Counted from the stretch's first letter, positions 19,083-27,708 are shown. The stretch is 55,923 bases of DNA from Flavobacteriales bacterium (GCA_018057455.1 JAGPDT010000014.1:5778-61700); one strand, 5' to 3'. Program-made: numbers and translations. The notes: generated from the letters alone by a model not told the origin.

Positions 19083-19909
19083 GGGAGGGTGGCCTGCGTA
19101 CGAAAAGCGAACCATCGGCCCCGCCCCCCGGGGTAAGCATTGTTACCGTGGTGTACAATGGAGCGGCCACCTTGGAACGCACAATCCTCAGTGTCCTGGG
19201 GCAGGACCACCAGGGCCTGGAGTACATCATTGTGGATGGCGGCAGCTCGGACGGCACGGTGGAGGTCATTCGCAAATACGAGGACCGCCTGGCCTACTGG
19301 TGCAGCGCCAAGGACCATGGCATCTATGATGCCATGAACAAGGGAGTGGCCTTGGCCACCGGCCAATGGGTCGGATTGATCAATGCCGATGACGCCTATG
19401 CCGAAGGTGCCGTGGCCATGGCCATGCGAGCCGTGGCCGGCAAGGAGCACATCAACATCGTGCACGGGGACATCCTGGTGGAATATCCCAGTGGCGCCAA
19501 AAAGGTGAAACACGCCAAGCGCTCCTCCTTCCTGCTGAAATATTGGGAAATGGTATTGAACCATCCGAGCTTCTTCGTGCGCCGCAGCTACTACAGCGGC
19601 CGCCCCTTCGATGCCTCCTTCCGCGTGAGCGCCGATCACCTGTGGACGTACAGGGCGTGGCGGGAAGCCCCCGGCCAGTTTCTCTATGTGCCGCGCGTAT
19701 TCGCTTGTTTCACCGCCGGAGGGGCCAGCATGTCCGGCTCTTATGGCCGCATGTTGAAGGAAAGCGACCGCATGAGCGAGGTGTTGGGCTTCACAAAGGC
19801 CGAAAGGCTCCTGGCACGGACCGTACGCGCGGTGCTCTATTGGCCCGGCATGGCCAAATTGTGGTTCAACCAGTTGGTGGCACCTTTGCAAGGCAAGCGG
19901 AAACCATGA
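19079..19909 (+). CDS. Family 2 glycosyltransferase
   Basis: A 276-residue GT2 enzyme. VSIVTVVYNGAATLERTILSVLGQ (residue 19 on) and IIVDGGSSDGT form the nucleotide-binding half, and LINADDAY carries the DxD-like metal ligand. KDHGIYDAMNKG is characteristic of the WcaA/colanic-acid type subgroup. It is cytosolic and probably adds a sugar to the repeat unit. Upstream in-frame codons are inside the wzy gene, so MREGGLRTKSEP is the start. It overlaps both neighbours by 4 bases. Confidence 0.88.
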   Translation: MREGGLRTKSEPSAPPPGVSIVTVVYNGAATLERTILSVLGQDHQGLEYIIVDGGSSDGTVEVIRKYEDRLAYWCSAKDHGIYDAMNKGVALATGQWVGLINADDAYAEGAVAMAMRAVAGKEHINIVHGDILVEYPSGAKKVKHAKRSSFLLKYWEMVLNHPSFFVRRSYYSGRPFDASFRVSADHLWTYRAWREAPGQFLYVPRVFACFTAGGASMSGSYGRMLKESDRMSEVLGFTKAERLLARTVRAVLYWPGMAKLWFNQLVAPLQGKRKP

Positions 19910-20415
19910 CGGTACGGTACGGCATTTTCCAGGATTGGCGCGCGAACCGGGGCAACCCGAAAGGCCGTTTGGTGATGGCCTGCTTCCGTTTGCTGCACCT
20001 GCTTCGGCAAAGCGTGTTCACCGTTGCCCTGTTCCTGCCGCTTTTCCTTTTGTACCGGCTGCTGGTGGAATGGGTGCTATGCATCGAACTACCCTGGAAG
20101 ACACGGATCGGACCCGGATTCCGCCTTGACCACGGACAAGCCCTGGTGGTCAATGATGGCACGGTGTTCGGTGCGGGGTGCACCGTTCGCAACAGCACGA
20201 CCATCGGGAACAAGAAGTCAAATGATGGCTCGTTCAGCCGGGCGCCGATCTTCGGGGACCGGGTGGACATCGGCGCCAATGCCGTGATCATCGGCCCGAT
20301 AACCATTGGTGATGATGTGGCGATCGGTGCCGGAGCAGTGGTGGTGCATGATGTTCCGGCCGGCCATGTGGCCGTAGGGAACCCCGCTCGTTGCATGCCT
20401 CGGAAACCCAGGTAG
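19906..20415 (+). CDS. Hexapeptide-repeat acetyltransferase (serine acetyltransferase-like)
   Basis: A 169-residue protein. A hydrophobic segment (about residues 29-60) precedes a left-handed beta-helix of hexapeptide repeats (TIGNKKSN, GDRVDIGANAVIIGPITIGDDVAIGAGAVVV), closed by the family ending VPAGHVAVGNPARCMPRKPR. It most likely O-acetylates a sugar of the polymer or a precursor, using acetyl-CoA. True serine acetyltransferases for cysteine synthesis have a larger N-terminal domain, which is absent here. It is the last gene before the oppositely oriented beta-helix gene and overlaps the GT2 stop by 4 bases. Confidence 0.82.
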   Translation: MTVRYGIFQDWRANRGNPKGRLVMACFRLLHLLRQSVFTVALFLPLFLLYRLLVEWVLCIELPWKTRIGPGFRLDHGQALVVNDGTVFGAGCTVRNSTTIGNKKSNDGSFSRAPIFGDRVDIGANAVIIGPITIGDDVAIGAGAVVVHDVPAGHVAVGNPARCMPRKPR

Positions 20416-20485
20416 TCCGGGTGGCGGTCCAGGCCTGAAACGGAAGTATCCGCCAGCTGTCCGGGTCCTTCAGGCACAAGGCAAG

Positions 20486-23239
20486 CTATTGGACCATGAG
20501 CTTCCGTACCAAGGCCCCCGCTTGACCCTGTACACGGGCCAAGTACATGCCAGGCGCCAGGTCCGCAGGAAGCGTGAATCGGTTGGCGCCGCTGGTCAGT
20601 ACCGAGCTCCACACCACTGTACCGTGCAGGTCGGTCAGAATGATCGGACCATGGGCCGTGGCCTGTATGCTTACGGATTCGCCTGCGTGGGCAGGGTTGG
20701 GGAACAACGAGCCTTCCACGCTCCCGGTGTAGGAAGTCGGTACGGTCGTGGTGAGGGCGCATGACTCATCCGGCACCTGGTAGATCACCGTGGAACCCAT
20801 GCCCGGGATGGTGATGCCGCCGTTCAGCAACACACCGTCCACATCGCTCCAACAGCCGTCGGGCAAGCTGAAGGTTTGCTGTGCGTTCGCGTCATTGACC
20901 AGCAGGATGTGGCGTTCCAGTGGATCCAAGGCCTGCACATTCACGCGGGTCACTTCCACGTTGTCGATGTAGTACATGGGGTCCGTCCATGCGTTGGTGA
21001 ACTGGAGATGGGCCTGGTCGGTGAGGGTGCTTTGGAAGTAGAGTTCCAGATCGCGGCGTTCCGCACTGAACGGAATCTCCTGTTGCCAGGTGGCATAGGG
21101 TGTGCCCTCGGTTGATTGCCCTTTTACGCCGAGGGTGAGCTGGCCATTGTTGTTGCTTTGGATACTGCAGCGGACGCGGTACCAGGCATTGTCCTGGATC
21201 GGGAACAGCTCCGGGTTGTGCATGGTGAAGGAGGTGTACATGCTGTTGTCCGGCAAGAAGGCCTTCAGTGCGCCATTGTCCAGGAAGTTCGTCACCCGGC
21301 TTACCTGGGCATTGGTGGGCCATCCGCTCCAACCGTTCACCGTGCTGGTGAAGTGGCCGTTCTGGACCAGGTTGGTGCCTATTTCAGCAGTGGTGGAGAA
21401 GCTTGGCAGGCGCAAGGGACTGCGGGTACTGCCCGCATCCTCACCGCGGTCTGCCTGCCAACGTTCCAGGGAGTAGCGGCGTGTGCCGGCGGCGAAGTTT
21501 ATCACCTCGATGCTGAGTTCGTTGTAGGGGTTGAAGTAGCTGTTGTTGGAGTAGGTGCCGAAGTCCACCGGGTCGGCGCCGTACACGTGGTATTGCCGCA
21601 TGCAGAGCTGGTCCTTGGTGAGGCAGTACAGCACGTTGCCGCTGTACACATCGTTGTAGTCGGCCACATGGTAGGGCGGGGTGGCACCGGTGCCCACATT
21701 GTTCGAATAGTCGGAAAGGGTGAGCTGGATCTTGTTGTTGAACAGTACATTGTTCTTCACCGCGATGCCTGAGGACACCATGGTGTGGTCCACGTGGATG
21801 CCCGCACCGTGGCAACCGTACACGGTGTTCCGTTGGACCACCGTGTTCTTGATGGAGGTGTTGCCGAAGTAGATGCCCATGGTCATGTTCTCATTGTACG
21901 GGCTCACCATGGCCACCCCATTGTCCATGCGGCCAATGGGGTCGCCCACGATGTTGTCCTGGATCACCAGGCCATCGGCATGGTCGATGGCGATGGAGCC
22001 GCCATCGTTGAGCAAAGCCACGGAGCGCAGCACCACATTGCGTTCCACCAGCGCATTGCGCTCCGCACTGATGCCGATGTAGCCGATGCTGTCCAGGTGG
22101 TTGGCGCGGATCACCACGTCATTGCCCAGGGCACGGATGCCGAAGTACCCCCAACTGCTTTCCCCTTCGCCTTCCAAGAGGGCGATGCGGGTGTATTCAT
22201 TGCCTTCGACCAGGGCGTTGTTGTCCAGCAGGAAGGTGGCCGTGGCGTAGGTGTCCCGGAACTCATTGCCCGATACCGTGGTCGCTTGGCCGGCGCTGGA
22301 TATGCCGTGGTACAGGTCGCTGAAGGTGCAGCCCGTGATGGTAATGTGGTTGGCGCCATCGTTGCGGATGCCCGCTATGGCCTGGTGCCGGAATTCAAGG
22401 TCCTGGACTTTCAGGTACGCCCGTTGCCAGTAGCAGTTCACCCCGTTTTGGTATACGGCCGCCTCCACCGTCTGGCTGTTCGGGTTCCCATTGTTCAAGG
22501 GCCAGAGGTAGAGCATGTGGTCTGCCGCGTCGAAATACCATTCTCCAGGGCTGTCCACCTCGCTGAGCTTGCCTCTCATGTAGAAGCCCCATGGGTTGTT
22601 CTCCAAGTAGGTTACCGGTGAGGTGAACTGCAAGGTGCCTCCATTGTAGCCCGCTACGCGGAGCGTGTCGAAGGACCAATTGGAGCTGCGCAAGACGCAC
22701 ACGGCACCATTCCAATAGCCGTTCGGCTGCGAGAGGTCATTGCTCTGCAGTTGGGAGCCACCACCTTGGTTGTTGCGCAGCCAACCCGAATTGGGGTAGC
22801 GCGCCGGTGTCATCCGTTGGCCGCCCACGTACACTTGGCGAACGCTCCCAACGGCCACCGGACTCTTCCAGATGCTTCCTTGGTGCACCGTCCAATTGCT
22901 TACCGGCATGCTTCCCTTTATGACCGGCTTGGCCCCGCTTCCGTAGGCGCCCACAGTGATCGGCTGCCCGGCTGTGCCCGAGCTGCCCAGGATCAGCTCT
23001 CCGCGCCAGGTGCCGCCCCGCTTGAAGAGGATGCGGTCACCGGGCTGCAACCCGTAGGTGGCCTGGTTCACCCGGGTGATCGAATTCCAGGGGGTGGACG
23101 GCGAAGTGCCATTGGCGCCGTCATTGCCATTGGGCGCCACATAGTAGTCCGTGGCATAGGCCAACGTGCAGGTACTGGCAAAGAGCAGGGCCATCACGGT
23201 CTTCGCGGGCTGAGCGGTGAGGAACTTGGTCCAGGGCAT
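20486..23239 (-). CDS. T9SS-exported right-handed beta-helix protein
   Basis: A 917-residue exported protein. The signal peptide (TVMALLFASTCTLAYA) is followed by DYYVAPNGNDGANGTSPSTPW, the usual opening of parallel beta-helix polysaccharide lyases, hydrolases and epimerases. The helix spans roughly residues 30-560, with many short NTV/GNEF/DNIV turns. A jelly-roll carbohydrate-binding-like domain follows (from NLVQNGHF), then a T9SS sorting domain (SLFPNPAHAGESVSI, ILTDLHGTVVW, LAPGMYLARVQG). It is encoded against the exopolysaccharide genes in the middle of the locus, which suggests it acts on the polymer made there. No catalytic residues can be assigned. Confidence 0.83.
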   Translation of the reverse strand: MPWTKFLTAQPAKTVMALLFASTCTLAYATDYYVAPNGNDGANGTSPSTPWNSITRVNQATYGLQPGDRILFKRGGTWRGELILGSSGTAGQPITVGAYGSGAKPVIKGSMPVSNWTVHQGSIWKSPVAVGSVRQVYVGGQRMTPARYPNSGWLRNNQGGGSQLQSNDLSQPNGYWNGAVCVLRSSNWSFDTLRVAGYNGGTLQFTSPVTYLENNPWGFYMRGKLSEVDSPGEWYFDAADHMLYLWPLNNGNPNSQTVEAAVYQNGVNCYWQRAYLKVQDLEFRHQAIAGIRNDGANHITITGCTFSDLYHGISSAGQATTVSGNEFRDTYATATFLLDNNALVEGNEYTRIALLEGEGESSWGYFGIRALGNDVVIRANHLDSIGYIGISAERNALVERNVVLRSVALLNDGGSIAIDHADGLVIQDNIVGDPIGRMDNGVAMVSPYNENMTMGIYFGNTSIKNTVVQRNTVYGCHGAGIHVDHTMVSSGIAVKNNVLFNNKIQLTLSDYSNNVGTGATPPYHVADYNDVYSGNVLYCLTKDQLCMRQYHVYGADPVDFGTYSNNSYFNPYNELSIEVINFAAGTRRYSLERWQADRGEDAGSTRSPLRLPSFSTTAEIGTNLVQNGHFTSTVNGWSGWPTNAQVSRVTNFLDNGALKAFLPDNSMYTSFTMHNPELFPIQDNAWYRVRCSIQSNNNGQLTLGVKGQSTEGTPYATWQQEIPFSAERRDLELYFQSTLTDQAHLQFTNAWTDPMYYIDNVEVTRVNVQALDPLERHILLVNDANAQQTFSLPDGCWSDVDGVLLNGGITIPGMGSTVIYQVPDESCALTTTVPTSYTGSVEGSLFPNPAHAGESVSIQATAHGPIILTDLHGTVVWSSVLTSGANRFTLPADLAPGMYLARVQGQAGALVRKLMVQ

Positions 23240-23404
23240 GGAGTTGGAGGGTTGCGCAGTCTTTAACCATCCGATCCGATCAGGGTTGCACGGTGTCGAC
23301 CAATGGAAGGACCTCCGGGATGAAAGCAGGTATTGCTCGACGATCGGACAAAACCTTCTCGGGGACCGGCGCTGCCCGCATGTAGCGGCATCGGATGCCT
23401 CCGA

Positions 23405-23412
23405 TAGCTTTG
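23405..23412 (+). promoter_or_regulatory. -7 element directly upstream of the GT4 gene
   Basis: TAGCTTTG matches TAnnTTTG and ends only 10 bases before the ATG at 23423. A transcript started here would be nearly leaderless. It gives the second half of the locus its own promoter. Confidence 0.5.
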
Positions 23413-23422
23413 GGCCGTGAAC

Positions 23423-24544
23423 ATGGAGGAACCGATCCGCGTATTGGTCGTTGGCCAAACACCGCCGCCCTTTGGCGGCCAAGCCGTTATGATCGAGGCC
23501 TTGTTGCAGGCCGAACTCCCCCGGGTCCGCTTGTTCCATGTCCGGATGGCCTATTCGGACGACATGGAGAGCGTGGGCAAGTTCGCCCCGCGCAAGGTGT
23601 GGGTGTTGTTCGCCACCATTCTTCGGGTGTGGTGGGCACGCCTGCGCCAGGGCACATCCGTGCTCTATTATCCGCCTGCCGGGCCCAACATGGTGCCGGT
23701 CCTTCGCGATATCGTCTTCCTCTGTGCCACGCGGTGGATGTTCAGGCGCACGGTGTTCCACTTCCATGCCGGTGGTGTTTCCGGCTTTGCGCAGCAGTTG
23801 CCCAACGTGGTACGGCCGTTTTTCCGCATGGCGTACCGCAATGCGGCCATGGCCATACGCACGGCACCGCAGAACCCCCAAGATGGGAGGCTGTTGGGGG
23901 CGGCACGTGAGGTGGTGGTGCCGAACGGGATCCCGGATGCGCGCGGCACGGTGGAGGAAAGGACAGCGGCGCCAGGGGCCCCCATCGTGGTCCTGTTCAC
24001 CGGCGTGCTCATCCCGTCCAAAGGCGTGATGGTCCTGCTGGAAGCCATGCGTGCCGTGGTGGAACAAGGCGGCAATGCCCGCCTGGAACTCATGGGCAGG
24101 TGGGGTGATGCCGTCTTTGAAGCGGAGTGCATGGCGTTCATCAACAGGCATGGCCTGCAGGAGCGCGTGGCGGTGCTCGGCGTGCTGCGCGACAGGCAGA
24201 AGCTGGAGCACTTCGCGGGATGCGATATTTTCTGCTTCCCCAGCCACTTCGAAGCCGAAAGCTTCGGGCTGGTGTTGTTGGAGGCCATGCAATTTGCCAA
24301 GCCGCTGGTGAGCACCCGGTGGCGGGGCATCCCTTCGGTGGTGCAGCACGGTGTGAACGGATTCACAGTGCCCGTTGAAGATCCCGGTGCCGTGGCCGCC
24401 AGGTTGCTCGAGCTGATGGCCAGTGAAGCCTTGCGGAAGCGCATGGGGGAGGAGGGCCGACGCATCTTTACCGCCCATTTCACGTTGGAACGCTTCTGGC
24501 AAAACATGGAAGCGGCACTACTGGCCGCTTCCCGACCGATCTGA
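23423..24544 (+). CDS. Family 4 glycosyltransferase
   Basis: A 373-residue GT-B fold enzyme. The N-terminus VLVVGQTPPPFGGQAVMIEALL contains the glycine-rich acceptor-domain loop. The C-terminal donor domain has VVLFTGVLIPSKGVMVLLEAM and the EX7E-type motif in FPSHFEAESFGLVLLEAMQFAKPLV. It is cytosolic or membrane-peripheral and probably extends the lipid-linked repeat. An in-frame GTG lies 6 bases upstream, but it sits so close to the -7 element that the ATG is preferred. The next gene follows after 4 bases. Confidence 0.9.
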   Translation: MEEPIRVLVVGQTPPPFGGQAVMIEALLQAELPRVRLFHVRMAYSDDMESVGKFAPRKVWVLFATILRVWWARLRQGTSVLYYPPAGPNMVPVLRDIVFLCATRWMFRRTVFHFHAGGVSGFAQQLPNVVRPFFRMAYRNAAMAIRTAPQNPQDGRLLGAAREVVVPNGIPDARGTVEERTAAPGAPIVVLFTGVLIPSKGVMVLLEAMRAVVEQGGNARLELMGRWGDAVFEAECMAFINRHGLQERVAVLGVLRDRQKLEHFAGCDIFCFPSHFEAESFGLVLLEAMQFAKPLVSTRWRGIPSVVQHGVNGFTVPVEDPGAVAARLLELMASEALRKRMGEEGRRIFTAHFTLERFWQNMEAALLAASRPI

Positions 24545-24548
24545 AAGG

Positions 24549-25568
24549 ATGAGATTGCTTGTGACCGGTGGATCCGGCTTCATTGGGACCAACCTGGTGC
24601 AAAGTGCCTTGGACAAGGGCGTGGAGGTATTGAACCTGGATTGGAACCCGCCGTTGAAAGCGGAGCATCGCCCTTGGTGGCGCGCGTGGGACATCATGGA
24701 CGCCCAGGCCACGCGGCAACTTCTCGCCGCGTTCTTGCCCACGCATGTAGTGCACCTTGCGGCCCGCACCGACACGGATGTGCAGGACGACCTGCAAGCG
24801 TACCGGCAGAACCATGAAGGCACCGCACTGTTGCTCGGCGCGGTGAAGGAAGCAGCGTCCATTGAGCGTTTGATCGTCACCAGTACGCAATTCGTATGTG
24901 AGGCCGGGTACCAGCCCAAGCACGACCAGGATTTCAAGCCGTTCACACTCTATGGCGAATCCAAACGCCTGACCGAATTGGCCACGCGCAATGCCGGACT
25001 CGCCTGCACTTGGAGCATCATACGGCCCACCACCATTTGGGGGCCCTGGAGCCTGCGCTACCGGGATGTGCTCTTCAAGGTGATGCGCAAAGGGCTGTAC
25101 TTCCACCCGGGAAAGGGGAAAGTGGTCCGTTCATATGGCTATGTCGGCAACGTGGTGTGGCAGATTGAACGCCTCCTCGAGGCCCCCTCGGGTGATGTGA
25201 ACGCCCGGGTGTTCTACGTGGGCGACCCCCCGATCGACCTGCGTATCTGGGTGGAAGCCGTTTCCGATGCGTTGATCGGCGCACCGGTGCGTTACGTGCC
25301 CACCTGGGTCGTGAAGGGATTGGCCGCCGCTGGCGATGTCCTTACGGCAGCCCGTGTGCCTTTTCCCATCACCAGTGGGCGGTTCCGAAGCATGACCAGT
25401 GACTACATCACCCCCATGGACGCCACTGAAACAACCTTGGGCAAGGCGCCCTTCAACTTGGAGGAAGGCGTGCGCGCCACGGTGGAATGGTATGATCAGG
25501 AGAGCGCCATGGCCATCAAGCCCGATCGGATCGATACCCGCCAGCCCGGCCTTGCCCCGAAAGGATGA
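24549..25568 (+). CDS. NAD(P)-dependent sugar epimerase/dehydratase (SDR)
   Basis: A 339-residue extended SDR protein. The Rossmann motif TGGSGFIG lies at residues 6-13, HLAARTD follows the fourth strand, and the catalytic Tyr-Lys pair is in LYGESKRLTE (YxxxK). The RPTTIWGPWSLRYRD segment is typical of UDP-sugar epimerases. It presumably makes an activated sugar for the polymer; which sugar cannot be told. The C-terminal tail is rather hydrophilic. Its stop overlaps the WecG/TagA gene start by 4 bases. Confidence 0.87.
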   Translation: MRLLVTGGSGFIGTNLVQSALDKGVEVLNLDWNPPLKAEHRPWWRAWDIMDAQATRQLLAAFLPTHVVHLAARTDTDVQDDLQAYRQNHEGTALLLGAVKEAASIERLIVTSTQFVCEAGYQPKHDQDFKPFTLYGESKRLTELATRNAGLACTWSIIRPTTIWGPWSLRYRDVLFKVMRKGLYFHPGKGKVVRSYGYVGNVVWQIERLLEAPSGDVNARVFYVGDPPIDLRIWVEAVSDALIGAPVRYVPTWVVKGLAAAGDVLTAARVPFPITSGRFRSMTSDYITPMDATETTLGKAPFNLEEGVRATVEWYDQESAMAIKPDRIDTRQPGLAPKG

Positions 25569-26347
25569 GCACATTGCCGCGATCGGAGGTCTTTGGGCTG
25601 GGCATCACCACGGGTTCATTCAAGGACCATGTGGACGCCGTGATTGAATGGGGGAGGCAGCACCGGTCGTCGTATGTGTGTTGCGTGAACGTGCACATGT
25701 GCATGGAGGCGCAAGCCAATCGGGCTTTTGCGGCCGTGATCAACGGCGCCGACCTGGCCACGGCGGACGGCATGCCCATCCTGAACAGCCTGAACCGGTT
25801 TCATCGCTTGGGCCAGGAGCGCGTGGCCGGCAACGACCTGATGCCCGCGGTCATGGCCGCTGCCGAACAACATGGGCTCAGTATTTTTCTGCACGGAGGC
25901 CAGCAGGTTGTATTGGACAAGATCCTGGAACGGGCAGCAGTGGAGCACCCTCGGTTGCGGATCACCGGTACCTGGTCACCACCTTTCCGGGAAGCAACTG
26001 TGGAAGAGCGTACCGCGGAAGTGGAACGCATTGCCCAAAGTGGGGCACACTTGGTCCTGGTCAGCTTGGGATGCCCCCGCCAGGAGAAATGGATGGCGGC
26101 CATGAAGGGTAAGGTACCGGCGGTGATGCTTGGTGTGGGCGGTGCCTTCCTACTCTACGCCCGCGTGGATTCAAGAGCCCCGTTGTGGATGCGGCAGGCT
26201 TCCTTGGAATGGCTGTACCGCTTGGCCCTGGAGCCCGGTCGGCTTTGGAAGCGCTACCTGTTCACCAATGCGGCATTTGTTTGGTTGTGGATCAAACAGG
26301 CCTTCGGGCAAAAGGTCCAAAGAACCAACCGGTTGAAAACGAGGTGA
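25565..26347 (+). CDS. WecG/TagA/CpsF family glycosyltransferase
   Basis: A 260-residue GT26 enzyme. CVNVHMCMEAQANRAFAAVINGADLATADGMPIL contains the family ADGMP motif (catalytic Asp region). LVLVSLGCPRQEKWM and GVGGAFLLYA are the other conserved blocks. Relatives transfer ManNAcA, ManNAc or a related sugar as the second residue on undecaprenyl-PP-linked sugars. That fits with the UDP-GlcNAc 2-epimerase (ManNAc donor) gene at 28.8 kb. This link is inference. It is the last gene of the run before the separately promoted WcaJ-like gene. Confidence 0.9.
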   Translation: MSTLPRSEVFGLGITTGSFKDHVDAVIEWGRQHRSSYVCCVNVHMCMEAQANRAFAAVINGADLATADGMPILNSLNRFHRLGQERVAGNDLMPAVMAAAEQHGLSIFLHGGQQVVLDKILERAAVEHPRLRITGTWSPPFREATVEERTAEVERIAQSGAHLVLVSLGCPRQEKWMAAMKGKVPAVMLGVGGAFLLYARVDSRAPLWMRQASLEWLYRLALEPGRLWKRYLFTNAAFVWLWIKQAFGQKVQRTNRLKTR

Positions 26348-26359
26348 CAACGATATTTC

Positions 26360-26390
26360 ATCGACGAACTTGACAGTACGATCGACGAAC
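26360..26390 (+). repeat. 10-bp direct repeats within the WcaJ-like promoter
   Basis: ATCGACGAAC occurs at 26360-26369 and 26381-26390, spaced 21 bases start to start (two helical turns). The repeats bracket the -33 TTG at 26370-26372. This layout suggests a regulator-binding site. Confidence 0.5.
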
Positions 26391-26401
26391 GCCTACTTTT
26401 G
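26370..26401 (+). promoter_or_regulatory. Promoter of the WcaJ-like gene
   Basis: TTG (26370-26372), 21 bases, then TACTTTTG (26394-26401) fits the Bacteroidota TTTG-N19-21-TAnnTTTG pattern with a shortened -33 box. The start codon is 39 bases further on. Confidence 0.6.
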
Positions 26402-26440
26402 ATTCCTGGTCTCAAACGTCACGAATAGGTAGTACCCTGC

Positions 26441-27601
26441 ATGCAGAAAGTTGCCGACCCCACCTTGGTGCATAGCCGGGAAGAGATCCGGCGGACCGGG
26501 ACTTCCTCCCGTACGGACATCAGCCATGAGTTGGCCGGCTTGTTGCGTTCCAGCCGCCAGCAGTTGCACAACATGCAGCATGGCCTCAACCGCGTGATGT
26601 CCTTCGAACCGTTGACCTCCGTTAAGGACCTGATCATTGTAGGTGATGGTCCGGCCGCAGAGGAGATCTTCCAGTATTGTGAGGATCAAACGGTGCGTGG
26701 CTACCGCTTTCGCGGCGTATTCCACGACCAATCCATCCACGGGCCGTTGGGTGCCCGGCAAATGGGCAGCATTGAGGCTGCCAAGACCTTTGCCACGCAA
26801 AACCGGATCGATATCCTCTATTGCGCACTTCCCGGCAAGTTCAGGGAACAGATCATGGAATTGATGGAATTCTGTGAGCGTAACACCATCCGGTTCCGGT
26901 TGATCCCCAGTCCGGACAGCTTCATTCCCGTGGTGGAGGCCTGCGACCTCACCTTTCATGGAGCCGTACCGGTCAGCCGCCTGCGCAAGGAACCACTGGA
27001 CCGCAAAGGGAACCGGGTGCTCAAGCGCAGCTTCGACATCGTGTTCTCCTTTCTGGTGATCACCCTGGTCTTCAGTTGGTTGTTCCCCTTGTTGGCCCTG
27101 CTCATCAAGCTGTCTTCCAAAGGGCCGGTCTTCTTCAAGCAGACCCGCATGGGCGAACGCAAGAAGAAGTTCACCTGCTACAAGTTCCGGAGCATGCGCA
27201 TGAATGAGGATGCCGACAGCCGCCAGGCCACCCGGAACGACCCCCGCATCACCCGGGTGGGCAACTTCCTTCGCCGCAGCAACCTGGATGAATTGCCCCA
27301 GTTCTTCAACGTGTTGCTGGGCCAAATGAGCGTGGTGGGGCCTCGGCCGCACCCGTTGAAGCTCAACGACCAGTTCCGTGACATCATCGACAAGTACATG
27401 GTGCGCCACTTTGTGCGGCCAGGCATCACCGGATGGGCCCAAGTGAACGGTTTCAGGGGGGAAACGCGTACGCCGGAACTGATGGAGAAGCGGGTGGAAC
27501 TGGACGTGTGGTACGTGGAGAACTGGTCGTTCCAGCTGGACCTGAAGATCGTGCTGAAGACCGTGGCCAACATGTTCAGGAAGGACGACATGGCCTATTG
27601 A
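26441..27601 (+). CDS. Polyprenyl-phosphate sugar-1-phosphate transferase (WcaJ-like), short N-terminus
   Basis: A 386-residue initiating transferase that moves a hexose-1-phosphate from a UDP-sugar to undecaprenyl phosphate. Residues 60-185 form the Rossmann-like middle domain (DLIIVGDGPAAEEIFQY). A single hydrophobic segment (SFDIVFSFLVITLVFSWLFPLLALLI) leads into the catalytic domain with GPVFFKQTRMG, YKFRSMR, LRRSNLDELPQFFNVL, MSVVGPRPH and PGITGWAQVNGFRG. The four N-terminal membrane helices of WcaJ-type enzymes are missing. They are replaced by about 60 polar residues, and the intergenic space upstream is too short to hide them. A terminator follows. Confidence 0.9.
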   Translation: MQKVADPTLVHSREEIRRTGTSSRTDISHELAGLLRSSRQQLHNMQHGLNRVMSFEPLTSVKDLIIVGDGPAAEEIFQYCEDQTVRGYRFRGVFHDQSIHGPLGARQMGSIEAAKTFATQNRIDILYCALPGKFREQIMELMEFCERNTIRFRLIPSPDSFIPVVEACDLTFHGAVPVSRLRKEPLDRKGNRVLKRSFDIVFSFLVITLVFSWLFPLLALLIKLSSKGPVFFKQTRMGERKKKFTCYKFRSMRMNEDADSRQATRNDPRITRVGNFLRRSNLDELPQFFNVLLGQMSVVGPRPHPLKLNDQFRDIIDKYMVRHFVRPGITGWAQVNGFRGETRTPELMEKRVELDVWYVENWSFQLDLKIVLKTVANMFRKDDMAY

Positions 27602-27621
27602 GCCCATGGAGCCAGGAAAGC

Positions 27622-27645
27622 GCCGGGCCTTGAACCCGGCTTTTT
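27622..27645 (+). terminator. Rho-independent terminator of the exopolysaccharide locus
   Basis: GCCGGG (27622-27627) pairs with CCCGGC (27635-27640) around a 7-base loop, followed by TTTTTCTTTT. It lies 21 bases after the WcaJ-like stop. Confidence 0.85.
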
Positions 27646-27655
27646 CTTTTCCCCC

Positions 27656-27685
27656 TTGTCCATTCCACCGAAGGTCTTATATTTG
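27656..27685 (+). promoter_or_regulatory. Promoter of rpsT
   Basis: TTG (27656-27658), 19 bases, then TATATTTG (27678-27685), matching the Bacteroidota consensus. The rpsT start codon is 23 bases downstream. Confidence 0.75.
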
Positions 27686-27708
27686 CCGCCCCATTCGTGG
27701 AATAGATC

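Noticed and set aside
23240-24502. N-terminal extension of the beta-helix gene to about 1,338 residues
   Set aside because: The extra 421 codons are antisense to the GT4 gene. The signal peptide and beta-helix opening begin at 23239.
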